64,000 nt of DNA from Arion vulgaris (taxonomy: Eukaryota; Mollusca; Gastropoda; Stylommatophora; Arionidae). The notes under the pieces are model-generated. The model was not told the DNA's origin, did not search any database, and saw only the letters and a program-made list of their open reading frames with translations. Below, piece after piece: positions 11,255 through 23,428 of this stretch. Made by a program: the position numbers and the translations under genes. The stretch's first letter is position 1, and each line of letters begins with the position of its first letter. The stretch is from contig CM036767.1 of NCBI GenBank assembly GCA_020796225.1, positions 24,682,100-24,746,099 of the forward strand, in the 5' to 3' direction.

Positions 11255-11412
11255 GTGCTTCTAGGTCTGATGGTGTTCAGTATCACTACATCAGACAGTT
11301 AGATAAGATTGATATTAATGCCTTGTGTCCACTGTATCGGAGTATGTATATTGAGGCTTTTGGTAATCTTTTGATGATTTTGAGGCTGTTGGTAATCTGC
11401 TTATGTGGCTGA
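11255..11412 (+). pseudogene. LINE-A reverse transcriptase fragment
   Basis: It reads DGVQYHYIRQLDKIDINALC. This closely matches DGV..HYIKQL of the copy at 3630-3812. It is a short decayed relic, and no domain beyond it is recognisable. Confidence 0.55.
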
Positions 11413-12077
11413 ACCACTAAATTTTTAATTTCTTGATGAAGTTTATTACTGATGCTGCACCCATTTTTTATCCTGATGTCTTCATACCAAAATCTTGTCT
11501 TTTCTTGATAAAATTATTATACTTGCATATAACACTGCATGACTATCCTCACTTTTATTGCCAGAGACTTTATACCATGGTGTAAAGCTATGCATCTTAT
11601 TTTCTGGAATCCTGATTTATCCTCTACTAACCTGTACTTTATTTCTGTTTTACATCTTCATTATTCATTTTTGTAAGATTCTTAGATATATCGTGTTTTC
11701 TTCCTTTAAAATTGTTCTTTCTACATGATTCTCTCATCAAAGTTTTTTTCCTTTTCTTAAGACCTATTTACATTTTTGATAAATTTAGATTTAGTAATTT
11801 GTCTTTGCTTATTTTGTTTATTATGTCTACTTGTTTTATTGATCTTGCTCATTTTCTGCAGTAAATAGTGTATGTATAACTTTTCTGCACAACACAGGCT
11901 GTTGATCTTGTGTCCACTAATTTTTATTTCTGGTAACTCTTGTGGTTTTCATTCAGTCTTTAACTCTCTTCTCTACTCCACCTCATGTTTTAATTATATT
12001 ATGCTCCATATTGATTTTTTGTGTGTGCTGTAATTTAATTTCATACTATATTCACTTTTTAATGTTTTAAAATAAAG
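11413..12077. other. Intronic T-rich sequence before CDKL exon
   Basis: It is pyrimidine-rich with no coding or named repeat visible. It ends in the AATAAAG acceptor of the next exon at 12076-12077. Confidence 0.4.
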
Positions 12078-12217
12078 GCAATCTAACACCAAGGCAAAAA
12101 GAGGTTTTTCAGCGCAATCCAATATTTCTTGGCATGAGATTGCCTGAAGTGCATGAGACTGTGCAACTACTGATTAACTGTTCACGTGTCTCGGTGGAAT
12201 CTCTTGATTTTATTAAG
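12078..12217 (+). CDS. CDKL1/4-like: CDKL1/4-like kinase, C-lobe exon (CDKL insert region)
   Basis: The two bases GC complete the glycine opened at 2731. The exon then reads NLTPRQKEVFQRNPIFLGMR, LPEVHETVQLLINCSRVSVE and SLDFIK, ending at a GTAAAA donor. 'LTPRQ..VF..N..F.G...PE' is the CDKL1/4 counterpart of the CMGC insert ('L.PRH..VF..N..F.G...PEPED'). The exon holds 2 nt plus 46 codons and leaves phase 0, which matches the next exon exactly. No competing frame is present. Confidence 0.92.
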
Positions 12218-12344
12218 GTAAAAGAGACGGTCAACTTTGTTTAACAGCACATAAATTCTGATCCAGATTGCTTAATATCAAACAGATGTCAACATCAATT
12301 TGCACTTTATTTATTTTGTTTTCTTAATTCTTCTTCACCTTTCA

Positions 12345-12530
12345 ACTGTCAATGAAGCACAGGTCTTGAACAAACTTCTTCCAGCTCTTCCTCTCTCCTG
12401 CCATCCCTTCTAATTCTTTCCATGTTTTACCTATCCTTTTAATATCAGCCTCCAGCTCTCTTCTCCATGCCTGTCTAGACCTTCCCCAACTCCTCTTTCC
12501 CTGAGGGTTTCAAAACAGTGCCTGTCTTGC
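12345..12530 (-). pseudogene. LINE C-terminal fragment
   Basis: On the minus strand the frame carries WRRELEADIKRIGKTWKELE, then GMAGERKSWKKFVQDLC. This matches the 'L..A......W..L...R..W' tail of RTE-like LINEs. Confidence 0.6.
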
Positions 12531-12704
12531 AATGCTTCCGTTTTCAATGTTTTCTTAATTGTTGTGTTAATACTTTAACATCCAGATCCATATTTATTTG
12601 AAAAAGTGTGATGAATTTAGGGCAATTATCTATACATATTTGTAACAAATATAACATGCATCACACTTGAGAAATATTCAGTATTAAGGAATACTTTACA
12701 TAGC

Positions 12705-13240
12705 AGCATGACTGTGGAAGTTATGGCGGTAACAAAATCCCTGGAGTGGCTACAGAAGCATACTTTCACTCACGCATGCATGCTCAGCAACTCTATGAGC
12801 ATGATACAGAGGATCAAGGCCGGTTATATACGAAAGCAGTGGATGCAATTAATACAAAACTTGACAATCCAGAAACTTACCTTCATCTTTATCCCTGTTC
12901 ACGCTGGGGTGAAGGGCAATTAGAGAGCAGACACACTGGCGGGTAATGCTACGATTGAGAATGGGTCTTCTATGGACAGAAGCTACATCATCAATGCTCT
13001 CAGAGAAAACATATGCTCTGAAGATTTCAACGGCGAAAATAAAGGGTAGGCCTATTCTCTCGGTTGCACAAGTTGTGCATACCGATATGTGCGGCAAGAT
13101 GGGAAAACCATGAGAGAAACCCAGTAGATATGTTGATCAACACAGAACGGGAGTTGTTAGCCTAACCACACTGAGATACATGTTGGGAGGAGATCAGAAC
13201 AATTATGGACATTTGCGATGAAGATGATCTTAAAATGAAC
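12705..13240 (+). pseudogene. LINE-A RNase H fragment
   Basis: It reads TVEVMAVTKSLEWLQKHT, then MLSNSMSMIQRIKAGYIRK, FIFIPVHAGVKGNE and MDRSYIINALRENICSEDF. The E.MAV..AL, DS..ML.R and P.HAGV.GNE blocks are RNase H positions. Catalytic DS has decayed to NS, and there is a frameshift near 12923. Confidence 0.75.
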
Positions 13241-13659
13241 AATGAATGAACTTTATGTAGTTAGCATGAGTCTGTGTGTCACTAGAAGTGATTCACAAGT
13301 AAACACAACACCATGTACTTTTCATTCACTCACTATTTACTATTATTTACTACTATGAAAGAATTATTCTTGCAACCAATATAAGTTGGAGTTTAGGATT
13401 GATACACTCCGAAAAAGTCAGCAATAAATGAGAGAACAATAATAGAGTTAAAAATAAATATTTCCTTAGAGATTGCAGGCAGCAGAAAAATGTGCTTAAA
13501 AAAACAACAAATTATGATAGCTGATAGTTGACAACACTCTGCTCTAGTGACCACATGCATGAAAATTATGGAGTTCAAGGTTAGCTTGGCCAAAACGGTA
13601 AAGAATTCTTAGTATGCACACACAGTTGACCTACATGAGACCCTGATCCTTGACTTGGG

Positions 13660-14075
13660 AAATTAAACTACAAGTACCTCTGAAGTCTCGTTTGAATGTG
13701 ATAGAACAGTATCAGAACCAAGATTAATATATACCACAGCTGTGTGCTATCAAATTTACTGTATGGTTCAGAATGCTGGAGAATGACAGAATAAGACATG
13801 TCCAAACTCTCCACCTTCCATACATCTTGTCTTCGAAAGATCTTACGCATGTTCTGGCCAAATACTATCCAAGAATTACTTCTCGTGTCAACAAAAGAAT
13901 ATGAGCACCATTATCCAAAAGAGATGCTTGAGATAGATTGGACATTGGATACTCATGGAAACTAACTCTGTCATGAGAACTGCACTGAAATGGACGTCAG
14001 AGGATAAACGAAAATGTGGAAAACCCAAAATAACCTGGAGGAGAATGAAAAATCATGGCATATCCTGTACAGGAT
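13660..14075 (+). pseudogene. LINE-E C-terminal fragment, second copy
   Basis: It reads LLYGSECWRMTE, then MSKLSTFHTSCLRKILRMFW, followed by broken frames equivalent to the 9498-10000 copy. It carries more stops than that copy. Confidence 0.7.
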
Positions 14076-14377
14076 GTAGCCATCAACAACAATAAACGAT
14101 TCGTCGATTTTCTAGGCATCACTTATACGTTCATTAGTTTGCCATTGCTTTCTGAACGTTGAGGTCTTTTTACCGTTTGTAAAAATCCAAGGAACTTATT
14201 TGCTTCCATACTTGCCGCTAGGGTTGTGATCAAGCTCACTGCCGCTTAAGCTTTGTTTTTGTTGCAGTTCCCAAGTTCTTAATCATCTCATTTGACACTT
14301 CGTCAACCCTGGAAACTTTCTCATTTTTAATTTGGATATTGCCAGTTTAAGTTCTCTTAATGTGATTGTTATTTCAG

Positions 14378-14608
14378 CGGTGTTTGCAGCTAGATCCAGA
14401 CAAGCGCTCAACATGCAAGGATCTCCTAATGCACTGCTGGTTTCAAGTGAATGGATTTGGAACATGTTTTCCTTTAGAGTTAAAGCAGAAGCTACTTGTT
14501 CAGAAGGCTGAAGCAACTGATAATAAACAAACATGTTTTAGGAAGGACATCAGTAAAAGCAGCCAAGAATGTTATGTGTATTCACAAATAGCAGAATTGA
14601 AAAAATAA
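14378..14608 (+). CDS. CDKL1/4-like: CDKL1/4-like kinase, terminal coding exon
   Basis: The acceptor TTTCAG ends at 14377. The exon reads RCLQLDPDKRSTCKDLLMHC, then WFQVNGF. This is kinase subdomain XI, with the invariant arginine in 'LDP.KR.TC..LL.H.WF'. About 50 residues of lysine-rich, low-complexity tail follow and stop at TAA 14606-14608. The tail is short, as in CDKL1/4 and unlike CDKL5. The frame joins 12217 in phase 0. AATAAA overlaps the stop codon (from about 14605), and another AATAAA at about 14671 could serve as poly(A) signal. This exon fixes the 3' end of the gene. Confidence 0.92.
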   Translation, partial: RCLQLDPDKRSTCKDLLMHCWFQVNGFGTCFPLELKQKLLVQKAEATDNKQTCFRKDISKSSQECYVYSQIAELKK

Positions 14609-14725
14609 AGAAAAGCCAAAAGATACAGGAATATTGTTTTTATTTTGTTAGCTACTTGGTGTTCTTTTTAATAAATACAATCTGTTATTTCTGTTGGTCC
14701 TTGATTTAAAGAAAATACATATTAT

Positions 14726-14729
<4 letters not shown>

Positions 14730-14763
<34 letters not shown>
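14730..14763. repeat. (TA)n microsatellite
   Basis: A perfect TA dinucleotide run of about 34 bp lies just downstream of the CDKL 3' end. Confidence 0.95.
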
Positions 14764-14765
<2 letters not shown>

Positions 14766-14767
<2 letters not shown>

Positions 14768-15072
14768 CAATCATTGATTGGCCTCTTTGTCTCAGGAGAC
14801 AATAGGTCTTGCGTCACACAGTATGTTCTGCGCTGAATCACAACGTTTCTTGTGGCTGTAATGGCCTATTCTGGAGTGGCAATCCTTGCCATAGTCACTG
14901 CAGGTAAAACTGGAGCTGATACATAGGATGTTCTTTCTGCTCTCTTTTGCCTCCACATGTGATGTTGTTTTTCTTCTTTTCTTTTGAGCCGCCCTTCACT
15001 GCCGCTCGCCATGCTTGCCTGTCTTTGGTCAGCCGCTCCCAGTGTTCTTTTGTCTATGCCGCATGAAGTTAA
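14766..15072 (-). pseudogene. LINE-D 3' end with C-terminal zinc finger
   Basis: On the minus strand this reads W..LTKDRQAWRAAVKGGSKE and then a finger-like block with CSDYGKDCHSRIGHYSHKKR. The C..(G)..C..R.G...H...C arrangement is the zinc finger at the end of several APE-type LINEs. It is the distal end of LINE-D, cut from the rest by the insertion at 15084-15825. Confidence 0.75.
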
Positions 15073-15083
15073 ATCACGCTTGC

Positions 15084-15825
15084 TAAACTCTCAAAGAAAG
15101 TGACGGTCACAAAAGCGATTGCCACTGGTAAATACTCAAATAACTACCGGGTAGAGGCAATAACAACAGCGGCCGAAATGATCCTAGAGAGAAGAGGCAC
15201 CTCTCGCAACAAAGTCGTGATATTCACCGATGCTCTATCGGTCATCGCGGCACTCAAATGCGTAGGCAAAACAGAGCTCAAAAAGCTGAAAGCGACCCTC
15301 GATGCACTAGTGTACACACTCAAACGCACCGTCATTCAGTGGATTCCATCACACTGCAACATAAGCGGAAACGAACACTCCGACAAGCTAGCTAAAGAAG
15401 GCAGACGACTACCTCAGACTGATCTCGAGATCAGTTATGAGGAAGCCAGAACAACCATCGGCTGGCACTATAGAGACAAATAGACAAAAGACCATCCTCA
15501 GTACAACAACAGCGACGGGTACTATGGTCTATCTCGTAGTGAACACGTTGCCATACTCCGCCTCCGTACCGGTCACAATAAGCTCCGCGCCCACATGTTT
15601 AACAAATTTAAAATTGGCACAACTAGCCTGTGCCCCTGCAAAAAGGCGGACATGATGGTAGAGCACGTACTGCAAGATTATCAACTGATAGCAGGTATAA
15701 GAAAAGAAACCTTCGCTTCGCGAGAAGCTGTACAGAGGCACGGAGTCCCTTAAAAACACGGTAAAATTCATGATAAAGTTGGTTCATCAGTCTATGCCGG
15801 GATCGCGAGAGAGAGAGAGAGAGAG
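15084..15825 (+). mobile_element. LINE-F RNase H / zinc-knuckle end, inserted in LINE-D
   Basis: The insertion is flanked by the exact 11-bp duplication ATCACGCTTGC (15073-15083 and 15826-15836). It encodes an RNase H domain: RVEAITTAAEMILERRG (catalytic E), VVIFTDALSVIAAL (catalytic D) and VIQWIPSHCNISGNE with DKLAKEG (final acidic site). A Cys-rich knuckle with LCPCKKADMMVEHVLQDYQ follows. It ends in a (GA)n tail at 15804-15825. The RNase H frame is open for 127 codons, then one frameshift near 15480 separates the knuckle. It is a young-looking 5'-truncated copy; a second copy is at 49745-50395. Confidence 0.88.
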
Positions 15826-15836
15826 ATCACGCTTGC

Positions 15837-18800
15837 AGCTATTAATGAAGCGTAATAATGGGCGCCCATGCTGTCTAGCACCAGATGCTAGTTGACCATA
15901 TAGAATGTTCTTTGGGATTCTATCATCGCTCATACGGTACACGTGTTCCAGCCATCTCAGACCTCGCTGACTCAGCAAGGTGTACATGCTTGGAATGCCA
16001 GGACTTCTATATTGAAGACGTGCTTGCCATCGGATGTTGTAGATTCGCTTGAGACAGCGCATGTTGAAAGTGTTGAGGCGATGTTCTTTTCTAGCATATG
16101 TGGTCCATGTCTCACTACCATACAGCAGAGTGCTGAGAATACAAGCCTTATATACTTGTGTCTTGGTGTGTTTTGTGAGTGCTCTGTTTGCCCATACACG
16201 CTTTGCTAATTAAAACATAGCAGTGGAGGCCTTCCCAATGTGACTACTAATTTCATCATCGAGGGAGAGGTTGCTGCTGATGACAGAGCCAAGTATGTAA
16301 AGGTGTTGACTACTTCAAGCGTATGACTACCAATGTTGATAGATGGGGCTCTGCTAATATCCTGGAACATTATATTTGTTTTCTTCAGGCTGATGGTCAG
16401 GCCGAATTCATTCGATGCTGCAGCAAATCTGTCCATGAGGTGTTGTAGACCTGCCTCTGTGTGTGATGTTAATGCTGCATCATCGGCAAACAGAAGTTCC
16501 CTGATGGTGACTCTTTGGTCTTTGCTTTGAGTCGCGCCATGTTGAATAATTTTCCATCTGATCTTGTGTGGAGAAATATTCCTTCTTCGGCGGATTCAAA
16601 AGCACGGGAGAGAAGTAGGAGTAAAAATCCCAAAGAGTGTGGGTGCAAGTACACACCCCTGTTTGACGCCGCTGTTGATAGGAAAAGCGCTGGAGGAGGC
16701 CCCATCAAACATCCCTGTACCCTTCATGTTGTTATGGAATGATGTTATGATTGTAATGTAGGAGGGCAGTCGATTTTTTCCCAAAAGCTTGAAGTCTACT
16801 CATTAGGTCAAATGCCTTTGCTAGATCTATGAAGGCAATGTACAGTGGCATTCTTTGTTCCGACATTTCTCCTGCAGTTGTCTCAAGGAGAATAACATGT
16901 CGATAGTGGATCTGTTGGATCTAAATCCACATTGTAACTCAGGTATACTTGGTTTGCTAGCTTTTGTAACCTATTTAGTACTACGCGTGCGAAGACCTTC
17001 CCCACGATGTTGAGCAACGATATAAATCGGTAGTTGTTACAGTCACCACGATCACCTTTATTTTTATACAAGGTGATGATGTCTGCATCTCTCATGTCCT
17101 GAGGCACTTCTCCTCCTCCCAGCATAGGCACAATAATTCATGCAGACTGGTCAAGAGAGTTTGTTTAGCACACTTGATTACTTCAGGGGGGATGCCGTCG
17201 TTTCCAGTTGCTTTCCAATTTGCTAGGGTGTCGACTGCAATACTGATTTCTGCCTCTGATGACATCTGGTCTAAATTGCACAAGGTCGAAAAAAGCTTTA
17301 ATTGCATCGAATTACAATATCAATATTGTCAGTTTCAGTTACAATATTTTGGGTGGAATATAACTCTATATATCAATATTGTCAGTTACAATATTTTGGG
17401 TGGAATATAACTCTAGATAATGTTCCACCCAGCGATCCATCTGTTTTTGCGATCGATTAGAACTTCCCCTGTTTTTGTTTTAAGAGGTACAGTCTTTTAG
17501 ATAGTTGGGCCAAAGGCCTTCCTGATGCCCTCATAACACCCCCTTATGTTTCCAGTATCAAAGGAGAGCTGGATATTTCTGCATAACACCTGCCAGTAGT
17601 TTGCGCATCGCCTGGCTGTTGTTTGTGCAGATCTGTCTTCTTGCAGACCTAAGAGCAAGAAATGACTTGACACTTGGATTGTTTTTATAGCTCTGAAGGG
17701 CAGTTCTTTTTCTGCTATGACAGGCTCCAACTCTAATATGTTTGCAGCAAACCAATCAGGGTTTTGTCTATCTCGGGTGCCAAAGGTGGTTTTGGCCGAA
17801 TTATATATGGCGTCTCGGATGTAGGACCATTTTGTTTCAGCATTTCCTTTTAGTGTGCTTTGGAGAATGCTTCCTAATGTACTGCAAAATGATTGTTCTA
17901 TTTCTGGTTTGGTGGTATTTTCGGTACTAATGTGTGGACACCCTTTCCTCTTCGAATGGTGGAGTGTTTTTATTTTCAGCCTACCTTTGCTACATATCAG
18001 TCAATGATCAGTGTCACAGTCAGCACTATGGTAGCTACGAGTGCTGAGCACACTGCTTATCGCATTTCGCCTCGGTATAATTAGGTCTAGTTGATGCCAT
18101 CTATACGATCGTGGGTGTTTCCAAGACACCTTGTGGCAGGGTTTGGTATTAAAGAAAGTGTTTGTGATGCAGAGTTATTGTAGTTGCATGTCTCCAGTAG
18201 CCGTTGTCCATTTTCATTTATTTTTCCAGTACCATGTTTTCCAAGGCGCGATGACCAAGAGTTGTGATTGACTCCAACTCTGGCATTGAAGTCCCCCATT
18301 AGGAATATGTGTTCGTTTTTGGGAATTCTACTGATTTCTGATTGTATCGCTTCATAAAATTTATCTTTTACGTCAGGCTTTGAGTATAGTGTTGGTGCAT
18401 ATACACTGAAGAGATGGACCTGACCTGTTTCTGTGCGGAGTTTAATGGACAAAATACGGTCTGAGCCGTTTATTAGAGGTTCTACCATGTGGAGCAGTGT
18501 ATTTTTGATGGCAAATCCTACTCCTAAGCAGTCTTGGTTCGTCTTCAGCTTTTCCTTACCAGTAGAACGTGTAGTCTTGTTCCCTCAGGGATCCGTTTTC
18601 AGGAGTCGTGTCTCCTGTAGTGCTGCGATGTCCACTCCAAGTCGTTTGAACTCATTGTTAATTACTGCAGTTTTCCGAATGTCGTGTATCTGGGTAAGAT
18701 CTTCTGACAGGCCAGGACACATTGTCATTATGTTCCAGCTTGCTAAGTGAAGGGCTGGAGCCTTCTTGATTTTATTATTATTGTTTGGTGCGGTACTTAC

Positions 18801-19510
18801 AGTCAACTTGTCAGGTAATACCTTACGCTCCAAGCACCCACTGTAGCAGGTGAACTGTGGCGGGATAACACCTTATTGTCCGGGGGCTGCCCGGCTGAGG
18901 CGGTGTTAGCTGTCCAATGAGACGCGATGATCTCTCCCATCGTCGAAGACAACCCGTGGGGTCCGATACTCTACGCCAATTGAGCTGGATTAAAAACCCG
19001 TAACTGTTGTCTTCCGTGTTGGTTTGGTCAACAAAGTCGACCACGAAGTGATCTCTCCATGACGCATGCCTTGGCGATTTTATGGGTAGCTGAGTTGCCT
19101 AAACGTCAACTACCCCTCTCGATCTCGCTGACAGAATCCAGTGGAGTGTAAGCACGACATCTGGTATCAGTTCGGTTGCAGAAGCTGCCGGTAGGACATC
19201 ACTTACTGCCATAGCCTTTGCCTCTCTCGAGGCTCCCACATGACAGTGGGGCTATTTGTCCATAGCTGGGGGTCTGGATCTTGGATATCATGGTAAATGT
19301 ACTGATATCACAAGTCTGGTGGCCAGACCTCCATCAAGATTTTTGTCAGGTTAACTCCCAAGGAAATAAAAAAATAAAAAATCCTGACCTAGGGGAGTCC
19401 ATCTCCCTAGGTGAGCCATTGCCCGTTAGCCTTTGACCTCACGGTCAAAGTTTCCCGGTCTACACAGCTGGGAGGTGGGGTTGACTTGTGTGTTCTGAGG
19501 GTCATCAGCA
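15837..19510 (-). pseudogene. LINE-D, near full-length APE-type non-LTR retrotransposon
   Basis: From 5' to 3' on the minus strand, a 5' leader (19510 to about 18834) precedes an apurinic-type endonuclease (18833-18087: LHLASWNIMTMCPG, DIAALQETRL, LFSVYAPTL, GDFNARVG). RT blocks follow (17307-16206). These are DADIITLYKNKGDRGDCNNY, RFISLLNIVGKVFARVVLNR, a GVKQGCVLAPTLFG block, a FADD catalytic block near 16480, and FGLTISLKKTN. The tail is at 16062-15837 (RCLKRIYNIRWQARLQYRSP, then GLRWLEHVYRMSDDRIPK and GRPLL). The zinc-finger end lies beyond the LINE-F insertion. The parts fall in different frames with stops, so it is inactive. This is the most complete LINE in the window. The clade (RTE-, L2- or CR1-related) is not assigned. 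Confidence 0.85.
17318..17415. repeat. Short tandem duplication inside LINE-D
   Basis: A block running from ATCAATATTGTCAGTT through ACAATATTTTGGGTGGAAT to ATAACTCTA occurs twice, about 58 bp apart. It lies in LINE-D sequence and probably arose by slippage after insertion. Confidence 0.7.
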
Positions 19511-19611
19511 GGCTACTAATTTTCCCTTTTCGCCCCTCCTAAGAGAGAATAGCCGATCCCAACGATGCCAGTGCAGGGCTAAACTCAGGACATACCATGT
19601 AGACTGGTAGA

Positions 19612-19613
<2 letters not shown>

Positions 19614-19666
<53 letters not shown>
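19614..19666. repeat. (AT)n microsatellite
   Basis: An uninterrupted AT run of about 53 bp is followed by a (CATA)n-like stretch to 19690. It lies beside the 5' end of LINE-D. Confidence 0.95.
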
Positions 19667-19670
<4 letters not shown>

Positions 19671-19689
19671 ATACATATACATACATACA

Positions 19690-19880
19690 TATTTTAGTTT
19701 AGTCGTCGGATCATCATCACTGTTCATTGAATCAATTAGTCAATAAGTGCTCCAATCTATTCAGTATATCTCTCAGCGTTTGGCGACTGACAGCACCGGT
19801 TCTTTGTTGGTTTACTGTTCTTCTTTTGCTACTATTATAGTGCTCTTGTCTAGCTACACTCCATTTGAATTATTGCAGTC
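19690..19880 (-). repeat. Dispersed repeat, inverted copy of 5680-5850
   Basis: Reverse-complemented, it shares the order TGTAGCTAGACAAGAG, GAGAGATATACTGA, TTGGAGCACTTATTGACT and GTGATGATGAT with 5680-5850. Confidence 0.55.
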
Positions 19881-19918
19881 TAGTTAGGGTTGTAGATTCA
19901 CCACTATTGCTTACGAAG

Positions 19919-20589
19919 TAATGTTACTGTGGTTGAGAGTTACTGTGGTTGAGAGTTAATGTTACTGTGGTTGAGAGTTAATGTTACTGTGGTTGAGAGT
20001 TAATGCTATTGGGGTTGAGAGTTAATGCTACTGTGGTTGAGAGTTAATGTTACTGTGGTTGAGAGTAACTGTGGTTGAGAGTTAATATTCCTGTGGTTGA
20101 GAGTTAATGTTACTGGGGTTGGGAGTTAATGTTACTGGGGTTGACAGTAACTGTGGTTGAGAGTTAATATTCCTGTGGTTGAGAGTTAATGCTACTGTGG
20201 TGGAGAGTTAATGTTACTGGGGTTGAGAGTTAATGCTACTGTGGTTGAGAGTTAATGCTACTGTGGTTGAGAGTTAATGCTACTGTGGTTGAGAGTTAAT
20301 GCTACTGTGGTTGAGAGTTAATGCTACTGTGGTTGAGAGTTAATGCTACTGTGGTTGAGAGTTAATGCTACTGTGGTTGAGAGTTAATGCTACTGTGGTT
20401 GAGAGTTACATTTGCTACTGTGGTTGAGAGTTAATGCTACTGTGGTTGAGAGTTAATTCTACTGTGGTTGAGAGTTCATGCTACTGTGGTTGAGAGTTAA
20501 TGTTACTGTGGTTGAGAGTTAATGCTACTGTGGTTGAGAGTTAATGCTACTGTGGTTGAGAGTTCATGTTCCTGTGGTTGAGAGTTCAT
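19919..20589. repeat. Minisatellite, 22-bp unit, about 30 copies
   Basis: The unit is CTACTGTGGTTGAGAGTTAA plus TG. The middle third (about 20220-20400) is nearly uniform. The left flank has variants (GTTACTGGGG, shortened units of about 15-17 bp). The right end has CATG and CCTG variants. Central homogeneity with divergent edges is typical of unequal exchange. It has no open reading frame of interest. Confidence 0.97.
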
Positions 20590-21120
20590 CAAAATTTACA
20601 AGCAGTTCTGTGTCTACGTGTGTCAATGTTCATTTTGTAATTGATCATATGACAATCTTACAGAATATTTTCAAATGCCTGTTATACTTGCACAAGGGTG
20701 ATGTAAATTATTCTTAGTTCTCATTACTGATCAGGATGACCTCTTTACGTGTGTCTAGTCTGTTGTGACTCGTTCTAATACGGAGCAGCATGATCTCATT
20801 TTGTAGATCGAGGTACTGATAATTGTCTTTTTGGGGTCGACTTTCCTAATGAGCTCGATATGAGTTTAATTTTCGTAGAAATTGATTGTCTCAAAGTTTT
20901 CCCCTCCATATTTATTTGCTCCTTTTTTTCTTGTCTTCCTCAGTTGTGGTATTCACTGTGAATGGTAACCTTTCTGTTAATAGTTTTTTCGCTGGGTTTT
21001 AGAGTTTTTAAATCTCTGGCAGTTTATCAAGATTGATGTCTTAAAGAACTGAGAACGCATTGCTTAGAAATAAAATCTATGCTGACCTTGACTTATTTAG
21101 TTGGTTATTATTTTTACTTG
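20590..21120. other. Unassigned sequence
   Basis: It is AT-rich, with no domain, repeat or RNA gene recognised. Confidence 0.4.
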
Positions 21121-21124
21121 AAGA

Positions 21125-22315
21125 TATAGAATATTGCTGGCTTTCGTCCACATCGTTCTTGTACCGATCATATCTTCACGCTGAGATCCATTATAGAAGA
21201 ACCAATTGAATTCCAGTCACCGCTAGTGATAAATTTTGTAGACTTTCAGGAAGCGTTTGATAGTCTTCATCGTTCTCTGGGAGATTCTTAAGACCTACAG
21301 GCTTCCAGGAAAAATACATCAACATTATAAAAGCCTTCTATTCTGAAGCATCCCTGCTGTAAGAACAGATGCAGGAAATTCAAACTGGTTCACAGTCAAT
21401 TCGGGTGTGAAGCAGGGCTGCGTTATGTCACCTATGCTTTTGGGATAGCTATAGACTGGATCATGCGCAAATGCACCCAAGATGATCAACTAGGCATCAA
21501 ATGGCTTAATAACAGCAGACTATTTGATTTTGCCGATGACGTGGCCATATTGAATTCAACCACACAAGCAACCCACAAACTAACCGGCAATCTTTGCACA
21601 CTTGCAGAACAGGTTGGTCTCCAGATTAATTCTGCCAAGACCAAAATTATGGACCTCACAAACTCGACAGACTCGTAATAAATGGCCAAACACTGGAGAA
21701 AGTTAAACATTTTACATATTTGGGTAGTAAAGTGTTAAACAACGGAGACACGATGAAAGAAATAAACTCTCGTATTGCTATAGCAGCTTGTGCCTTCACT
21801 AAATTAACGAATATCTGGCAATCTCAAGACCTTAGTATATGCACAAAAGTTAAATTATTTAGGTCATGTGTGATTCCTGTACTGACCTACGGTTGTGAAA
21901 GTTGGAAATCAACAAAGAAAATTGATAAGAAACTGGACAGCTTTGAGAATAAATGTCTCCGAAAATTATTAAAAGTAAAATGGAGTGATTTCGTTTCTAA
22001 CAACACAGTGAGAGATAGAACACACCAACAACCCGTATCAAATATTATAAGGAAACGAAGGTGGAAATATTTAGGTCATGTTCTTAGATCAGACGAAAAG
22101 AGACTAAATTGACAAGTCCTTATGTGGTCACCAGTTGGGAAAAGAAAACGTGGAAGACCAAAGACCACTCTTCGAAGAACCATCCAACAAGAAAGTAAAC
22201 TATTGGGATGTAAAACCATACAAGATCTCCAACTGCTAGCAACGAACAGCATCACATGGAGATCTAAAACCTCTGCCCTATGTGCCGCCTTTGGCACGAA
22301 AGGAACAAACTAGAT
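21125..22315 (+). pseudogene. LINE-G reverse transcriptase, C-terminal two thirds
   Basis: It starts GFRPHRSCTDHIFTLRSIIE and continues VINFVDFQEAFDSLH (RT motif A), NSGVKQGCVMSPMLF (motif B region) and LFDFADDVAIL (motif C, catalytic FADD). Next come LQINSAKTKIM, FTYLGSKVLNNGDTMKEINS and the tail RRWKYLGHVLRSDEKRLN, then GKRKRGRPKTTLRRTI. A few stops and frameshifts (about 21290, 21440, 21680, 22110) separate long open pieces. The 243-757 copy is its close relative. It is RTE-like by tail structure; the 5' half is missing. Confidence 0.88.
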
Positions 22316-23428
22316 AACTAACTATAGAATATTGCAATTTGGTCCAAAGTATGGAAAAGATCAGTAGGCCTATGCATGCACATCCAAAAGAAATTTCAGT
22401 TGACAGCTGCAGACAAACTATCTTACCATTGCTTTAAAATAAGTCATGTCAGCAAAATCCTATTGCACATTATCATGAAGAGAATAGAAATGTAGCAATA
22501 ATATGAAATATATGAACTGTATCTTGTCATACTTGTAAGTTGAACCATAGATCACATCTTTAACCCTAGTAACGCATACTGAAACCACATTTTTAAGCAC
22601 CGTTTTTTAAAGGAAATTTTAAGATAAACATGTTTGATAAACGCAGAGAGTACAATACAGATCATCATACTTAATCTATAGATTATATCTAGATCGTCGA
22701 CTATGTAGAGCCCAGTTTCCCATCGTGGGGGCCCACGTCCCACAGGGGGCATTTTCATTGTTATGGGGGGCAATGGACTCGTTCAGGGTTTAACCACAGC
22801 CAACTCTAAATAACTATATGAGTTTATAGTTGGCTTTGATTTAACTAATGTTCAAGATGTTGCAAAACTGATGTATCGGCTTTTGGATGTCTGTTGACAA
22901 AAACGAATGTTATTTCACAACCCCGTTATTGAAGTTTAAAAAATCTTCAGGAAACAGAAAGTTGGTATATCTAGGTACATTTCTACCTCTTTTTAACTGA
23001 TGAGAGATTAAAGTGATGAAAGATGAAAATCCAAAAATGATTCTTGTGCATTGATCTATTCACAGGGGAAAAATTTTGGTAGTTAAAAATATTTCGCTTG
23101 TTCTAAATGAAATACTAAATTCAGTTATAAAGTGTATCAATGCTATTAAAACTAAGATCAAATGTGAGTGTCTCTTCAAGCTATTTTATGAAGAACAAAA
23201 TGCAGACCATGTGAGACTTTTACTTCACACTGATGTAAGACGTGCAGTCGGATAGTGCGTGCTGGATTGTGGTTTATTTCTTGTTTTTCAGTGGATTTGA
23301 TGTGTATTTCGGAAGAAAGGATATTTAATTCGTCTAGCTTTCATATAATGTTTCATTTGAAAACATTCACCACATCAGGTCAACGGGATCTCTCTTTTTT
23401 AATTTTTTATTGATCTTAAAGGCATATG

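Noticed and set aside
19505..19727. Open frames of repeated Tyr-Ile over the (AT)n array
   Set aside because: They are a by-product of the dinucleotide run and have no coding signal; the same holds for 23410-23739.
19919..20589. CRISPR-like array
   Set aside because: The 22-bp units are head to tail without unique spacers and the DNA is clearly eukaryotic; it is a minisatellite.
22700..22790. hAT terminus
   Set aside because: The GC-rich patch looks right, but no CA...TG end, partner or 8-bp duplication could be found.
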